Shown piece after piece: positions 1-9,500 of a stretch of DNA of 64,000 bases. This stretch comes from Bdellovibrio sp. UBA4095 (GTDB lineage: Bacteria > Bdellovibrionota > Bdellovibrionia > Bdellovibrionales > Bdellovibrionaceae). Position 1 is the first letter of the stretch, and each line of letters opens with the position of its first letter. A program made the translations under genes and the position numbers. The stretch covers positions 1-64,000 of the forward strand of contig DFXZ01000003.1 in the NCBI GenBank assembly GCA_002381805.1. The letters are read 5' to 3'. Below the pieces are notes generated by a model, which saw only the letters and a program-made list of their open reading frames with translations, searched no databases and was not told the origin of the DNA.

Positions 1-12
1 CTAGCTATTCAG

Positions 13-24
13 TTTTCAAAGAGC
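13..24 (-). promoter_or_regulatory. boxA-like antitermination site of an rRNA leader
   Basis: Read on the minus strand this is GCTCTTTGAAAA, close to the boxA of bacterial rRNA operons (TGCTCTTTAACAA in E. coli). It lies about 45 bases downstream of a strong promoter and just before the left edge, so a 16S rRNA gene is expected immediately outside the window, transcribed leftward. The rRNA itself is not visible; this is inference from the leader. Confidence 0.55.
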
Positions 25-67
25 GATCACTTTCGCTGTTTCGTTATTACTTGGCAGCGAGGTAGTG

Positions 68-96
68 TTTTTATCGAAGATGTAATGTGCTGTCAA
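68..96 (-). promoter_or_regulatory. strong sigma-70 type promoter, probably of an rRNA operon
   Basis: On the minus strand a perfect -35 box TTGACA (91-96) is followed by a 17-base spacer and a -10 box TAAAAA (68-73). Upstream, bases 97-130 are a run of A-tracts resembling an UP element. With the boxA-like site downstream this looks like an rRNA promoter. The weak point is the -10, which differs from TATAAT at two positions. Confidence 0.6.
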
Positions 97-373
97 CACC
101 TTCTTTTTCTTTTTTTCGATTTTTTTTAGAAAACCTACTCAAAGAACCCACTGAACTTTCCGCGATTTTTTAGAACGCTGAACGACGGTGGAGGCCCTAT
201 TCACCACTAACAAAAAACAAAGTCAATGGACTATTTTCATTTGCTTATACAATTGGCAGAAAGGACCTAAGATACTCAAAAATTGCCTAAAATTATAGCA
301 AAAAGTGCCGCAAACTTAGCAATACGAACTTTTTTATATGTTTTAATCACCCAATGCCGAAGCGACTTCAGGC

Positions 374-574
374 TCATTTTAGCTGCTTTTTCCAGGCTTT
401 CAGTCGTTTCTTAGCTTTTTTCTGGCTAAGTCCGAAAGCTTTCTGGAATTCCCCCTGAACCAGCTCATCCTCAGCTCTGGCGACACCTGCCTTATCTCGC
501 TTGAGTTCACTCCAGATCTTTTTGATATGGCCCTTGATAATCTTCCACTCGCCTTTTTCTATATCAGTTTCCAT
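374..574 (-). CDS. CsbD-like stress protein
   Basis: A 66-residue, highly charged protein with the layout of the CsbD family: an opening IEKGEWKIIKGHIKKIWSEL-type helix, then a middle AEDELVQGEF segment and a closing helix rich in Lys (GLSQKKAKKRLKAW). CsbD proteins are small cytoplasmic proteins induced by general stress; their biochemical role is unknown. There is no signal peptide. The gene stands alone, with the rRNA promoter region on its left and a 339-base gap on its right that probably carries its promoter. The neighbouring KGG-repeat protein is also a stress-type protein, which fits the assignment. Confidence 0.7.
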   Translation of the reverse strand: METDIEKGEWKIIKGHIKKIWSELKRDKAGVARAEDELVQGEFQKAFGLSQKKAKKRLKAWKKQLK

Positions 575-913
575 AGGCCCTCACTTACAAAAGCTAATAG
601 TAAAACGGCTTCACGCGGAGATGTTTGTTACCTTCACCCAGAATTAACATTCTCCAAGAAGAACGTGGGTTAAAATAGTCTCATTATCGCGCGACAGCGC
701 TGGGATTGATTCTAAGTCTATGCCCTGGCGATGCACACAGACGCGAGTCTTCCAATTGTGCCGGGGTCTCCGGTCAAATTGCCTCAGGACCTATCTCTGG
801 CAAATACCCCTTATAAAAAAGGGAGACGATCTTTGCGATCGGCTCCCTCTTCGTCGGGCTAAGATTGAAATAATTCTTTAAACCTATATTAACTATTTCA
901 AACTCAGACGAAA
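575..913. other. intergenic region with one terminator
   Basis: This gap holds the upstream region of the CsbD-like gene and, near its right end, the terminator of the KGG-repeat gene (813-849). I see no credible coding frame and no RNA gene in it. Confidence 0.5.
813..849 (-). terminator. rho-independent terminator of the KGG-repeat gene
   Basis: On the minus strand a hairpin with arms GGGAGCCGATC and GATCGTCTCCC (821-847) and a short loop is followed by six Ts (815-820). It lies 65 bases past the stop of the gene at 914-1165. Confidence 0.8.
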
Positions 914-1165
914 CTAGTGACTTTGTTGACTGCGACCTCGAGCTTCACCGCCTTTACGGCCAATTTCAGCCATGTGCTGACGATCTCTGCTGACGGCCTC
1001 GCCGCCTTTTCTTCCTGCTTCCCGCGCTTCCTCGGAAGTGAACTCATGCGCGGTTCCCTGTTCGTGCGCAGCTTTTCCGCCTTTACTTGCGATTTCCCGT
1101 TGTTTTGCAGGATCCATTGAAGCGAATCCCCGGTTAGAAGTTCCTCCTGATGAGTTAGATGCCAT
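914..1165 (-). CDS. KGG-repeat stress-induced protein
   Basis: An 83-residue hydrophilic protein with three KGG motifs (ASKGGKAAHE near residue 29, GRKGGEAVS near 52, GRKGGEARG near 70). The pattern defines the KGG / GsiB-YciG family of glucose-starvation and acid-stress proteins (PF10685). These are small, disordered, hydrophilin-like cytoplasmic proteins thought to protect against dehydration or stress. Gly, Ser and charged residues dominate and Cys and Trp are absent. A clear terminator follows. The start ATG at 1165 is preceded by an AGGAGG-like stretch in the minus strand (TACAAGGAGGTATAAT). Confidence 0.85.
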   Translation of the reverse strand: MASNSSGGTSNRGFASMDPAKQREIASKGGKAAHEQGTAHEFTSEEAREAGRKGGEAVSRDRQHMAEIGRKGGEARGRSQQSH

Positions 1166-1290
1166 ATTATACCTCCTTGTACGAAATGTCTTTCAACTCA
1201 GCCCATCCCCTTTCCATAGCAATAGCGAGGCCAAAAAAAGTCGAACAAAGTCAAAACTTCCTTAAGACCAAAAGCCGGTGAGTAAAAACA

Positions 1291-1317
1291 AAAAAAGGGA
1301 TCAGATGATCCCTTTTT
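1291..1317 (-). terminator. terminator of the trypsin-like protease gene
   Basis: A short stem GGGATCA / TGATCCC (1297-1312) is flanked by A-runs on one side and T-runs on the other, so it could work in both directions. The nearest gene it can end is the protease transcribed leftward from 2182. Confidence 0.7.
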
Positions 1318-1378
1318 ACCTAGCACTAAATTTAAATAACTACGTTTCTCGAGGATGCTTCCTTAGTGCTGAAGCACC

Positions 1379-2182
1379 TTATCGAATCACTTCGAGCGAA
1401 GCCATCGTGCTGGTTATCCAGTCTTGATATGCATCGACTCTGGTGAAAATCGAAAACAACATACACTTAGGTACGAAGAACAGTGGAAGGGAGTCTCCGC
1501 GACTTGCCACACCCCAAACATGAAGGCGTCCGCCAATTTCAAAGTAAGCAGGCCCACCAGAGTCTCCCGAACAAATCCCTCTGCGCACCGACTGACCTAA
1601 CAAGGCCTCTGTGTTGGAATAAATTGGATCATCAATATCCAACTTCGTCGTACGCAAAACACCAGCACCTCTGGAAATCAAAGTGGCCCAATTAAGGCCG
1701 TAGCCAGCAACAATTGTTCTCTTGCTCCTTTGAACTGCCTGAGCATCAAACAGGATCGGAGCAACCTCGTAACCGATTGGTAAAGAACCTTCAAATCTGA
1801 GAATAGCAATATCTCCGAGGTCCTTGGCCTTCATCTCTTCTGAATAAGAAGGGTGAACAGCCCAGTGAGTAATCTTTCGCAATTTATCTTTTTTAGCTTT
1901 CTTAATTTCTGTTTCGAAGACTGCAATGAGATTTTTCGATTTAGGATCCACGCAGTGAGCAGCAGTAAGGATTAGGTTTTTGCCAACTAATGTTCCTGAA
2001 CAAATATAGCCGATATCTTTTTCATAAAGACCGACGGTGCTTTTTCCAACTGCACTTAATCGTGCGACTTTCTCGCCGCCAACTATAGAGTCAGCTGCGG
2101 GTGCGTTCACATCCGTGGTTGAACTCGTTGGGGAACAGGCCGCCAAAGTGAGGGCTACTAAAACTAACATCAAATGTTTCAT
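1379..2182 (-). CDS. trypsin-like serine protease, lipoprotein
   Basis: A 267-residue S1-family (chymotrypsin fold) protease. The ATG at 2182 is chosen over a longer frame because AAGGAG lies 6 bases upstream and it gives a clean lipoprotein signal (MKHLMLVLVALTLAAC, lipid Cys at 16). An IVGG motif (33-36) marks where the mature enzyme of this family normally begins. The triad is visible: His76 in LTAAHC, Asp124 in GDIAIL, Ser208 in GDSGGP. Cys61 and Cys77 would form the usual disulfide around the His. The protein should sit in the periplasm or on the outer membrane and cleave peptide bonds; its substrate cannot be read. Predatory bacteria often have many such exported proteases. A terminator follows at 1291-1317. 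Confidence 0.9.
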   Translation of the reverse strand: MKHLMLVLVALTLAACSPTSSTTDVNAPAADSIVGGEKVARLSAVGKSTVGLYEKDIGYICSGTLVGKNLILTAAHCVDPKSKNLIAVFETEIKKAKKDKLRKITHWAVHPSYSEEMKAKDLGDIAILRFEGSLPIGYEVAPILFDAQAVQRSKRTIVAGYGLNWATLISRGAGVLRTTKLDIDDPIYSNTEALLGQSVRRGICSGDSGGPAYFEIGGRLHVWGVASRGDSLPLFFVPKCMLFSIFTRVDAYQDWITSTMASLEVIR

Positions 2183-2523
2183 GAAAAACTCCTTCGTCAA
2201 TGAGGAGCCTTTTATTACATCAACCGGGGAATACAAGCCCTTTGATTGACAAAAAACGGGGTCTTTTGTCTGAAAAGCAAAAAGGCATGATTCCATGTAA
2301 AAAGGGAATGCTACGAACTGTGGTATTTAGCAGTCCCGACAGTTTTTGTTCTTAAGAAAAGCCTTGGTTGTTAAACTGGTGACAATGAAGGCAAGGACTC
2401 ACAAACAAAAATCCAACGAGCTATAAACTTAATGGATAGACAAACCAACCCATCGTTGATGCCCACAAGCTGCAATTTTCGGAAGTTATCAAAGAAGTTC
2501 AACAATCAACAAAGGAGACGGAA
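2183..2523. other. divergent intergenic region
   Basis: The gap between the leftward protease gene and the rightward small gene at 2524. It must hold both promoters. I see no convincing pair of boxes and no other gene. Confidence 0.4.
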
Positions 2524-2706
2524 ATGAATAATGATAAAAAAGACACTCCTCGAAAACCGCAACAAAACGAAGAGAATCCCAATCGCAAAGACAAACCCAA
2601 CAAAACTTTTGGCAATGAGCCCCCCATCAAAGAACCACTGAAACCAAAGCACCCAGATCATTACGAAGTCATTGGAAAAAAGGACTCAGATACACAATCC
2701 CAATAA
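2524..2706 (+). CDS. small hydrophilic protein of unknown function
   Basis: A 60-residue protein rich in Lys, Asn, Pro, Glu and Asp with no hydrophobic segment, predicted to be largely disordered. An AAAGGAGACGGAA ribosome site sits directly before the ATG, which is why I accept it as a gene despite its size. I do not recognise a family. It converges on the gene at 2782-3216, with a GC-rich hairpin between them. Confidence 0.55.
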   Translation: MNNDKKDTPRKPQQNEENPNRKDKPNKTFGNEPPIKEPLKPKHPDHYEVIGKKDSDTQSQ

Positions 2707-2729
2707 AAAATACGTTGTGCAAACTGCCA

Positions 2730-2768
2730 GAGATGGGCGCGCACCAAATGGGGCGCGCCCCGTCTCTA
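2730..2768. terminator. GC-rich hairpin between convergent genes
   Basis: Arms GGGCGCGC and GCGCGCCC, extended by AGA/TCT, form a strong hairpin. No T-run follows on either side, so it may be a weak terminator or only a transcript end stabiliser. Confidence 0.4.
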
Positions 2769-2781
2769 TACGCAATCATTT

Positions 2782-3216
2782 TTAGTGTGGTCCGGGGTTG
2801 GTTGTCGACATTCGTGACAATATCGCCAGCAGCTCCTCTCTTTCTGACTGAATTTCTTTGTCCGTGCGAAAGCCCATCGGCCTGAACCATAACGATGGAG
2901 GACACCAACCCATGATGGAGTGCATTGCCATAAAGGGTGTTTGGATTAGCGGACCCCATAGCCATCGCCTATCTTTTCTTGCCGCCACGAGCTGAGCAAA
3001 AACCAAAACAGCGAAGTTGAGCATTAGAACCTTATCGAGATCCCATTCTTTCTCGAGTTCTTGAAGGCGGGCCTTTATGGCTTCAGGACCCTCTGCTGAA
3101 ATCTCCTCGACTCTTTGTAACATCCGTCTGTCGATTTTTTCATTGATCGTCCGCGGAGTCATTTGCCTAACTTTATCAAATGTCTCGTGATTGATAAGAT
3201 CGCCTCGAAATTCCAT
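2782..3216 (-). CDS. membrane-associated protein of unknown function, DUF2892-like core
   Basis: About 144 residues. The ATG at 3216 is chosen because AAAGGAG lies 6-7 bases upstream; the longer frame has no such site. The N-terminal third is charged and helical (RVEEISAEGPEAIKARLQELEKEW), followed by a hydrophobic stretch (MLNFAVLVFAQLVAA), a second one (WLWGPLIQTPFMAMHSIMGWCPP) and a charged tail. The two-segment membrane core with GWCPP resembles short YgaP/DUF2892-type domains found beside rhodaneses, but I am not certain of the family. No rhodanese is nearby. The gene stands alone on the minus strand. Confidence 0.6.
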   Translation of the reverse strand: MEFRGDLINHETFDKVRQMTPRTINEKIDRRMLQRVEEISAEGPEAIKARLQELEKEWDLDKVLMLNFAVLVFAQLVAARKDRRWLWGPLIQTPFMAMHSIMGWCPPSLWFRPMGFRTDKEIQSEREELLAILSRMSTTNPGPH

Positions 3217-3390
3217 TTTCATCTCCTTTACTGAGAGCGGCATACATCATTCATAGTCCTTCTGACTCTCTGACAATTTCAACAACGGAGAAAGCAAAAC
3301 AACACAGAAATCGCTGCTCGATTGAAAAATACATAGAGAAGCCAATGGATCAGCCCGCCGTTGCCTGAGGACGCTAAGCAACTTCAACCA

Positions 3391-3424
3391 AAATAAAAAG
3401 GGCCAGCAAATGCTGACCCTTGCT
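3391..3424 (-). terminator. terminator of the glycosidase-DUF4214 gene
   Basis: On the minus strand the arms GGGTCAGCA and TGCTGGCCC form a hairpin with a two-base loop, followed by TTTTTATTTT. It starts about 25 bases after the stop codon at 3448. Confidence 0.8.
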
Positions 3425-3447
3425 CTTTTCAATTTGTTTGGAAAAAT

Positions 3448-5034
3448 TTAGAGAACTCTATTTTTAAATTCTGTACTGTTCGTTAAGACCTTTACAAAGT
3501 CAGCTCTTGACATTCCTCTGTCCAGAGATGTCGTGTAGTGGCTTAGACCTGAAGAGTCTGCATCTCTTAACATTAAGACAGCGTAGGCCATTCTAACAAA
3601 GTTAGCATTGGACACCGAATTCAGTGCCGCAGAGACAGTATACCTTCCAGCATTGACACGATTACGGTACTCCGTCGAACCCAAGAAAGCTTTAAGTACG
3701 GATAGTCTCGTTTGCTTACCCGTGTTGAGCATTCCGCTCCAGTGTTCTAAGCCGCCTGTATCAGCTTCTCGTCCCAACAGGATCATGTACAGACGCTTGA
3801 CATAATCTGTATGGCTCATCGCAACTGTATAGACACCACCACCGGTACCAGGCTCTGGTGTTGGTGTAGGTGTAGGTGTAGGTGTAGGAGTAGGCGTTGG
3901 CGTCGGAGTTGGTGTTGGTGTTGGTGTTGGAGTTGGAGTTGGAGTTACTCCACCAGCGGCGTCCTGATTTGCTTTAATTTGTGCAGCAGTCAAAAGATTT
4001 CGACTTGTAATTTGATTCTGCTCAGCAGACGTCAGTGAACCACCAGCGTATGCAGACACTAAGAACAAGTGAACTTTAGGGCTGTCCAAGTTATACATCA
4101 AACCGAAGCGGCTTTCAGCTTCTGAATTTAGCTCTGGCTGATCTAACAATTCATAGAAGTGAATGGACTGAAGAGGAACCTTGGTCTGCGCCAGAATAAT
4201 ATTCAAGTGCTTTTTTAGACCGCGCAAACATGCCTCTGTCATCGGACGACCTGCTTGGTTCTCGTAGTCAGTACGACCACCGTAAGGTGTATTTGGGTCA
4301 CCAGCATAAATTTCAGCACAGTTAAATTCGTTGATTCTAACGGGTCTATTAAAGCGTTTCATTTGCTGGAACAAACCACCCTGACCAAACCAAGGATCTG
4401 TGTCAAGACTTGCCTGCTCTTCCCATGGATAGATATGGTATCCCAAAATATCGAACTGAACTCCGTATTTTAATAAAAGATCGATGTATCCGTAGCCGCG
4501 ACCGATGAAGCCCGCAATAATTTTTAACGGAACTCCCGACTGCTGACGAATATCCACGATAGCTCGCGACATACCTCGACTTACGAGTGCGTCCCGGCGA
4601 CCACAATCGTTGTCAAAATCAGCAAGACCTTGCCCACCGCTTTTGATCTTTAATTGTCGCTCGTTTTGAAGTTCCCATAGATGAACAAGGTCCTTCATTT
4701 GGTTCACTATATTTCTAGTAGCGTCATAGGCTTGTTGTTCAGAAGCCTGTGTTCCGCACACGTAGTTATTTCCGGTCGGATCATAAAGCATAATTTCAAC
4801 TTCTATATTCTTGGCTTTGAATGCCTGAACGACGCCTCGTAGCCAGCTGATGTTGGCGCTCGGTGGAATGTCGATCCGAATAGATCGAATATTTCTCGCA
4901 GCAAGAATACCCGCCATTTTCTGTGCTATAGCCGTTGTTTGCACGTGACGCGGATGTATATTCACTCCGAATGTTACTGCGTGTGCTGCTGCGGACACCA
5001 GTAACGTCAACACTATGGTTAATAACTGTTTCAT
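3448..5034 (-). CDS. secreted glycoside-hydrolase-like protein with Thr-Pro linker and DUF4214 domain
   Basis: A 528-residue exported protein. Residues 1-19 are a signal peptide ending AHA. Residues 20 to about 350 resemble a TIM-barrel glycosidase of clan GH-A: WELQNE (Glu125) has the usual Asn-Glu acid/base pair, and INEF (Glu236) fits the nucleophile strand. A linker of about 15 Thr-Pro pairs follows (roughly 358-390), as seen between catalytic and binding domains of secreted polysaccharide enzymes. The C-terminal part (about 410-525) matches DUF4214 (YVKRLYMILLGREAD repeated later as FVRMAYAVLMLRDAD), a domain common in large secreted and S-layer-like proteins. The substrate is unknown. 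The gene has its own terminator. Confidence 0.8.
   Translation of the reverse strand: MKQLLTIVLTLLVSAAAHAVTFGVNIHPRHVQTTAIAQKMAGILAARNIRSIRIDIPPSANISWLRGVVQAFKAKNIEVEIMLYDPTGNNYVCGTQASEQQAYDATRNIVNQMKDLVHLWELQNERQLKIKSGGQGLADFDNDCGRRDALVSRGMSRAIVDIRQQSGVPLKIIAGFIGRGYGYIDLLLKYGVQFDILGYHIYPWEEQASLDTDPWFGQGGLFQQMKRFNRPVRINEFNCAEIYAGDPNTPYGGRTDYENQAGRPMTEACLRGLKKHLNIILAQTKVPLQSIHFYELLDQPELNSEAESRFGLMYNLDSPKVHLFLVSAYAGGSLTSAEQNQITSRNLLTAAQIKANQDAAGGVTPTPTPTPTPTPTPTPTPTPTPTPTPTPTPEPGTGGGVYTVAMSHTDYVKRLYMILLGREADTGGLEHWSGMLNTGKQTRLSVLKAFLGSTEYRNRVNAGRYTVSAALNSVSNANFVRMAYAVLMLRDADSSGLSHYTTSLDRGMSRADFVKVLTNSTEFKNRVL
3857..3946 (-). repeat. hexanucleotide tandem repeat coding for the Thr-Pro linker
   Basis: About fifteen 6-base units, mainly GGTGTA, GGTGTT and GGAGTT on the plus strand, encode alternating Thr and Pro inside the glycosidase-DUF4214 gene. 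Because units are six bases, gain or loss keeps the frame and would only change linker length. Confidence 0.9.
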
Positions 5035-5290
5035 GATTCCCCCAATATTCTTAATTTAATCATACGACCAATTGTAAAAAAGAAAATACTCCCCAGAGTG
5101 TAACGATGAAAAACCACTTCGTGTGGATTTAATGAGCTCTCGTCCAGTCGGAGTGAGACGACCAAAGTGTAGACAGCAAAAAATGTCGAAATTTTGCTGA
5201 TCATACTTTAGACATATCGTTTTAAATTTCTTGACCTTGCCTCGGGAATAAGCGAACTAAGCTCACCTTAACAAATGAAAGGACTTTCCA

Positions 5291-5587
5291 ATGAAAAGCT
5301 TATTGATGTCTCTTGTATTGGTATTCGCCTCACCTGCGTTCGCTAACTGTGTCTCTGATATGATGGCGGGACCTGCCAATGGAAACCTTGATCGCGCTAA
5401 AGAACTCTGCCGTGTTTCCAAAGAAGCTGGCTGCAATCTTAGCAAAATCATCGAAGAGAACAACGGTCTGAACTATGCTGATGCTGCCAGACTTTGTGAG
5501 CGAGAACTTCGCTCTAATGCAGACCTTATTCGTTGTCTGTCTAAAGGGTATACACGCTCAGAGTGTACATCGCGCCTTCGCAACTAG
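5291..5587 (+). CDS. small secreted Cys-containing protein, function unknown
   Basis: A 98-residue protein with a signal peptide ending AFA (about residue 18). The mature part carries six Cys (FANCVSD, ELCRVS, AGCNLS, RLCERE, IRCLSK, SECTSR), so up to three disulfides are likely in the periplasm or outside. A GAAAGGA ribosome site lies about 9 bases before the ATG. I do not recognise a family. The gene is alone on this strand; a perfect 14-bp inverted repeat about 45 bases downstream may end its transcript. Confidence 0.65.
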   Translation: MKSLLMSLVLVFASPAFANCVSDMMAGPANGNLDRAKELCRVSKEAGCNLSKIIEENNGLNYADAARLCERELRSNADLIRCLSKGYTRSECTSRLRN

Positions 5588-6146
5588 AACTGAGTTGGCT
5601 AAGCGCTAAACTTAGCTAAAAGATTTCTCAAAGAATAATCGAGCGAAGGCGAAGAACCTCCTCGATTATTCTTTGATTGTACCAGTACTCCTAAACCGAA
5701 CGATAAATTGTTCTTAAAGCACATTCTGTTCTATGCCAGAACTAAAAAGGTCACCTTGTGAGCCTTGGCTAATTCCAAATAGTTCGATGTCGAACGAAGA
5801 GCCTATATCGAAAGCCGTCGCACCTTCGGCAAAGCTCGAATCAACTGCTCCACTTTATACCGCTGTCTCCAAAAGTTGTATCAATGGATCCATCGGACAG
5901 AAAACGTGTCAAAATATGTTCATAAAGCGTCATGATAGACCTCAGAAAACGTACTTAAAGGTATCTGACTTCTAATTGGTAATTTGGGCGAAAGAGCTGA
6001 TGAACTATAAACCACCATATAAGGAATCCTCTGGTCCGCTTTGCCCGTGATGAAATGGATCGTGCTTATTGCTTAAAAAGTAAGTACTATTTGGATATGA
6101 ACCGTTTTAATCTATAATAGTTTAGAGCCAAACAAGGAGACCTTTT
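5588..6146. other. long intergenic region with one perfect inverted repeat
   Basis: Apart from the inverted repeat at 5630-5673 and a short purine-rich site before 6147, I see nothing with support. The longest open frame (5733-5975, plus) has no ribosome site and no protein-like composition. Confidence 0.4.
5630..5673. terminator. perfect 14-bp inverted repeat, possible terminator
   Basis: AAAGAATAATCGAG (5630-5643) is exactly complementary to CTCGATTATTCTTT (5660-5673) across a 16-base loop. It lies 45 bases past the stop of the gene at 5291-5587. No long T-run follows, so termination is a guess. Confidence 0.5.
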
Positions 6147-6524
6147 ATGCGACTATTCTTTTACAGCCTCGTGGCCCTATCCCTCGGCCAACCCTCTTTC
6201 AGTCAAGAAATCCAGAGTCAAGGACATCCTCAAATTGGCGGCGAAGGTCGTTTAGTGATGGTCCGAGTCGTTCCCGGGGATAAAACAGCTAAATTATTCT
6301 TTGTCGGCAAAAAAGCTGCTGAAATTGATTTCAAGAAAGATCACAAAGTTTTATCGATCACCGCGTTTAGCGACGGCAAGTCGGAAGAGCTTCGTTTTAA
6401 AAGTACCGGCGAATCTTATGAAGTCTTCGGAACACCTAACAAGCCCTACGATCTAAATGTGAAATCCGAGATCCGCGGTAAGGTGGAAAATATTAAAGTG
6501 AATGTTTCTCCTACAAAGCCTTAA
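6147..6524 (+). CDS. small periplasmic protein of unknown function
   Basis: A 125-residue protein with a signal peptide (MRLFFYSLVALSLGQPSFSQ). The mature part looks like a small beta domain with alternating hydrophobic residues (GRLVMVRVV, AKLFFVGKKAAEIDF, SYEVFGTPNKPYDLNV) and no Cys. An AAGGAGACC ribosome site precedes the ATG, which supports the call. No family is recognised. It converges on the very large lipoprotein gene whose stop lies 16 bases away. Confidence 0.65.
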   Translation: MRLFFYSLVALSLGQPSFSQEIQSQGHPQIGGEGRLVMVRVVPGDKTAKLFFVGKKAAEIDFKKDHKVLSITAFSDGKSEELRFKSTGESYEVFGTPNKPYDLNVKSEIRGKVENIKVNVSPTKP

Positions 6525-6539
6525 GTTGGATCCACGAGT

Positions 6540-9500
6540 TTAATCCGGGAGAGTCCACTTAAACACCTCTCCCCGGCAAGTCGAAATAAGTAATGACGTC
6601 TCACTCATCCAGGTCAGCTGATTGCCACAAGCATTGATGGGGCCCATTGCCTGTTTGAATGGATAAAGACTCGTGTCATTGCACCAGGTCTTTCCCGAAG
6701 AGATGTCATGGCAGTATAGCTCTCCTTGCGCGAGATAAAACACCTGCGAACCATCTTCCTTAAAAATAAAATTGTTAATATTTTTGTCGGCATCCGGAAA
6801 TTCCAAAAGATCATTTAGCACGGACAGGCTCGTGTTGAACGGATTCTGAATGTAGCGAAGCTTATTTTTTTCGCTAAAGTAAACACGATCCTCGGGCGTC
6901 GTGGCTCCTTTTCGAAAGGCCATATAACACTCTGTCGAGGTTGAGGCGCAGCGATACCAAAAATGCGCCGTACTAGCCGGTATGCCCGGAGGAGCCGGCT
7001 CCGCTTGATCTTTAATAAGAACTCCAGAGAGGCGACCCATGATGCTGGTGATGATATTCGTATTAAAGTCGAGAAGAATCATTTCATTGAAAGTGTTGTA
7101 GTTGACCGAGTTAATATCGCTTTCCCAGTAACCACCGAAAAGTAGCGCCTTACGATCAAAGACCACCAGATTTGTTTTACCTCCGTCCACCATCATGTTG
7201 ATTTCAGAGGGAGTCGCCGAGTCCGCTCGCATGTTGAAATAGGTCGTTGTACTGGATTTTTGCAAATACTCAATTTTACCAGCTGAAGTGACTGTTGTCA
7301 GATTGTGCATAGTTCTTAGCCAAGGAAGTCCATTTTCATCAAAGGTCAAAAAATTCCCGTTATAGTTATTGTAAGGAGAGCCCATGGAAATGTTTGGGCT
7401 TATCGAAGTTGCGGTAACCCCTACTGTACTGACGGCGACAGCCTGAGCACTTTGATTCCCCCAAATAGGATTCATAACTCCTGTGGAAGGGTCTACGTGC
7501 CCAAGCACCATCCCTTTCGGTTCCATAAAATAAAGCCCTTTGGGAAAGTAGCTCAGATTCAAATCGGACTTCTTGTAATAAATTGATTTGATATCACCAC
7601 GAGTCAGTGACTTCCTAAATCCAGTGCCAAACAACGGTAGACTTCCAGCAATCGTCTGCACAGCTCCAGCTCGGTTGACATATCTGACCCGAGTGCTGTT
7701 GCCTTTATTGATTCCAGGCCCATCGGCAAAGAACAGTGTTCCTTCGCCATCAACTCGCAATGCCTGACTGACTCTGGCGCATGCATTCGTTTTTAAAACG
7801 CCATCATTTTTACAGCCGTCAACGTAGGTATGAGTTATATAAGTACTTAACACTTCATTTCCATTTCCAGCAAAGTAAGGAGTGATTTCAAGTATTCCTT
7901 CACCTCCACTGGTTCCGTACAACTTGCCATTCGCGGAGTTATAGACCAAGCGCTGCAACCCACCGTTCATGGTTCCAAGGTTTGTGGAATAGACAACACC
8001 ATTTACAATCTTGATGGGCAGAAAACCATATCCGGTAATATAAAGCGTGTTTTGACTCGGAACTGGCACAACTGAAGTCATCATTGGATAAACAGGCGTT
8101 CCTCCGTTATTCGTAGCAGCCGCAGCTCCTATGACAGGATTGGCGTAACTACAAGCTCCGCCAAACACCACAGTACTTGGCCCGGCCTGCCCGTTGCTTA
8201 AGCGTGAAGCCTTCATTAATTTTTTGGCAGATTGTTTTGTCTGGATAGGAAGAACACAAGTATCCCAATAGTATAAATTGTCGTCCTGGTCGAAAACGAT
8301 TGTCCCAGAGACGGCTGTCTTTACTAGCGGGTCTGTGGAATTAAGATCAGTTCCGCCGCCCATATACCGTTTAATTTTTCTTTGCTCAAGATCGAGACGA
8401 TAGACAATACCGTCATACATATGTCCCAAAGGAATATCATAAGAAATGTACAAATATCCTTTGGAATCAAATGCCATGTCAAAAACGGAAAGAGAAGTAA
8501 AGTGATTCAACGCCTGATCAAAAGATAAATCCTCAGTCCCGAGAAAGACATCCTCTTCTTTTAGAGTCGGAGTCTTAACGGGATCATATAGTTTAAGTAC
8601 CGTAGACATTAACCCTGTACGGATATCCAGTTTGCGAATTCCATATTCAGATTCGATAAAGTAGAAATCCCCAGTCAGCGGATGAATGGTGAACATGCTG
8701 GTATTCCAGCCGGCATCCAGCGCCGCAGCCTTACCAACGCCACCGTCTCCCCGATCCCGACTTCCCATGTAAATTTGCCAATTTTGGGTATTGAATGTTT
8801 CCGATAAAGCAGAGATAGAAATATTCCCTGCACGATCCCGGACTCGGCCTCTGACCCGAAAAAAATCCGAAGCAGGAGAAGCAAAGGAGTAGGTGCCGCT
8901 AAGACTCGTTGCTTCTGCCGGGTTGCTTCCGAACCAAGTGATACTGGCTTGATCACTCGTATCTTGATGGGTATCAACATCCAACCATTTGGAACCATCA
9001 AGTGTATAGGCGAAAGAGATGCTTTTATTATGCAAGCCTTCGAAGTCGCTGGCAGACCATTCAATCGTCACAGTTTGCCCAGCTAAAGCCGAAGTAATGC
9101 CGGGTGCTCCTTGATAGACATCGAAAACCGAAAGGATGGGAATATTGAATGTCTCCAAGACGATACTTTCAGAAAGAGCCGCAGCAGCCATGCGATTTAA
9201 ACTGTCTTTCGCCCAAGTACAGATTTTTTTTGCACCATCTCCCGGACTGACTTGGAAACTAAGACTCATCTGTTCACTGGTGCTATCCCAAGCGCGCCAA
9301 AGTGGAGTAAGCGGCTGACCACTTCCATTTTCATAATCTGCGCAAGCGTCTGACGAAGCGATCTCTTGGGCGTGGATAAAAACGTCTGAACTATCGAGCA
9401 CCTGAATCTTAATACTGACAAAAGGTGTGATCGCATAAGCCTGACCACCATTTAACAACATTGCCGTGAGCTGCGGAGGGCTGTTATCTATAGTAAATGA

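Noticed and set aside
3247..3432. Minus-strand open frame of 61 codons
   Set aside because: It runs through the terminator of the glycosidase-DUF4214 gene and has no start signal.
5733..5975. Open frame of 80 codons on the plus strand
   Set aside because: No ribosome site, no signal or domain, composition not protein-like, and no neighbour to support it.
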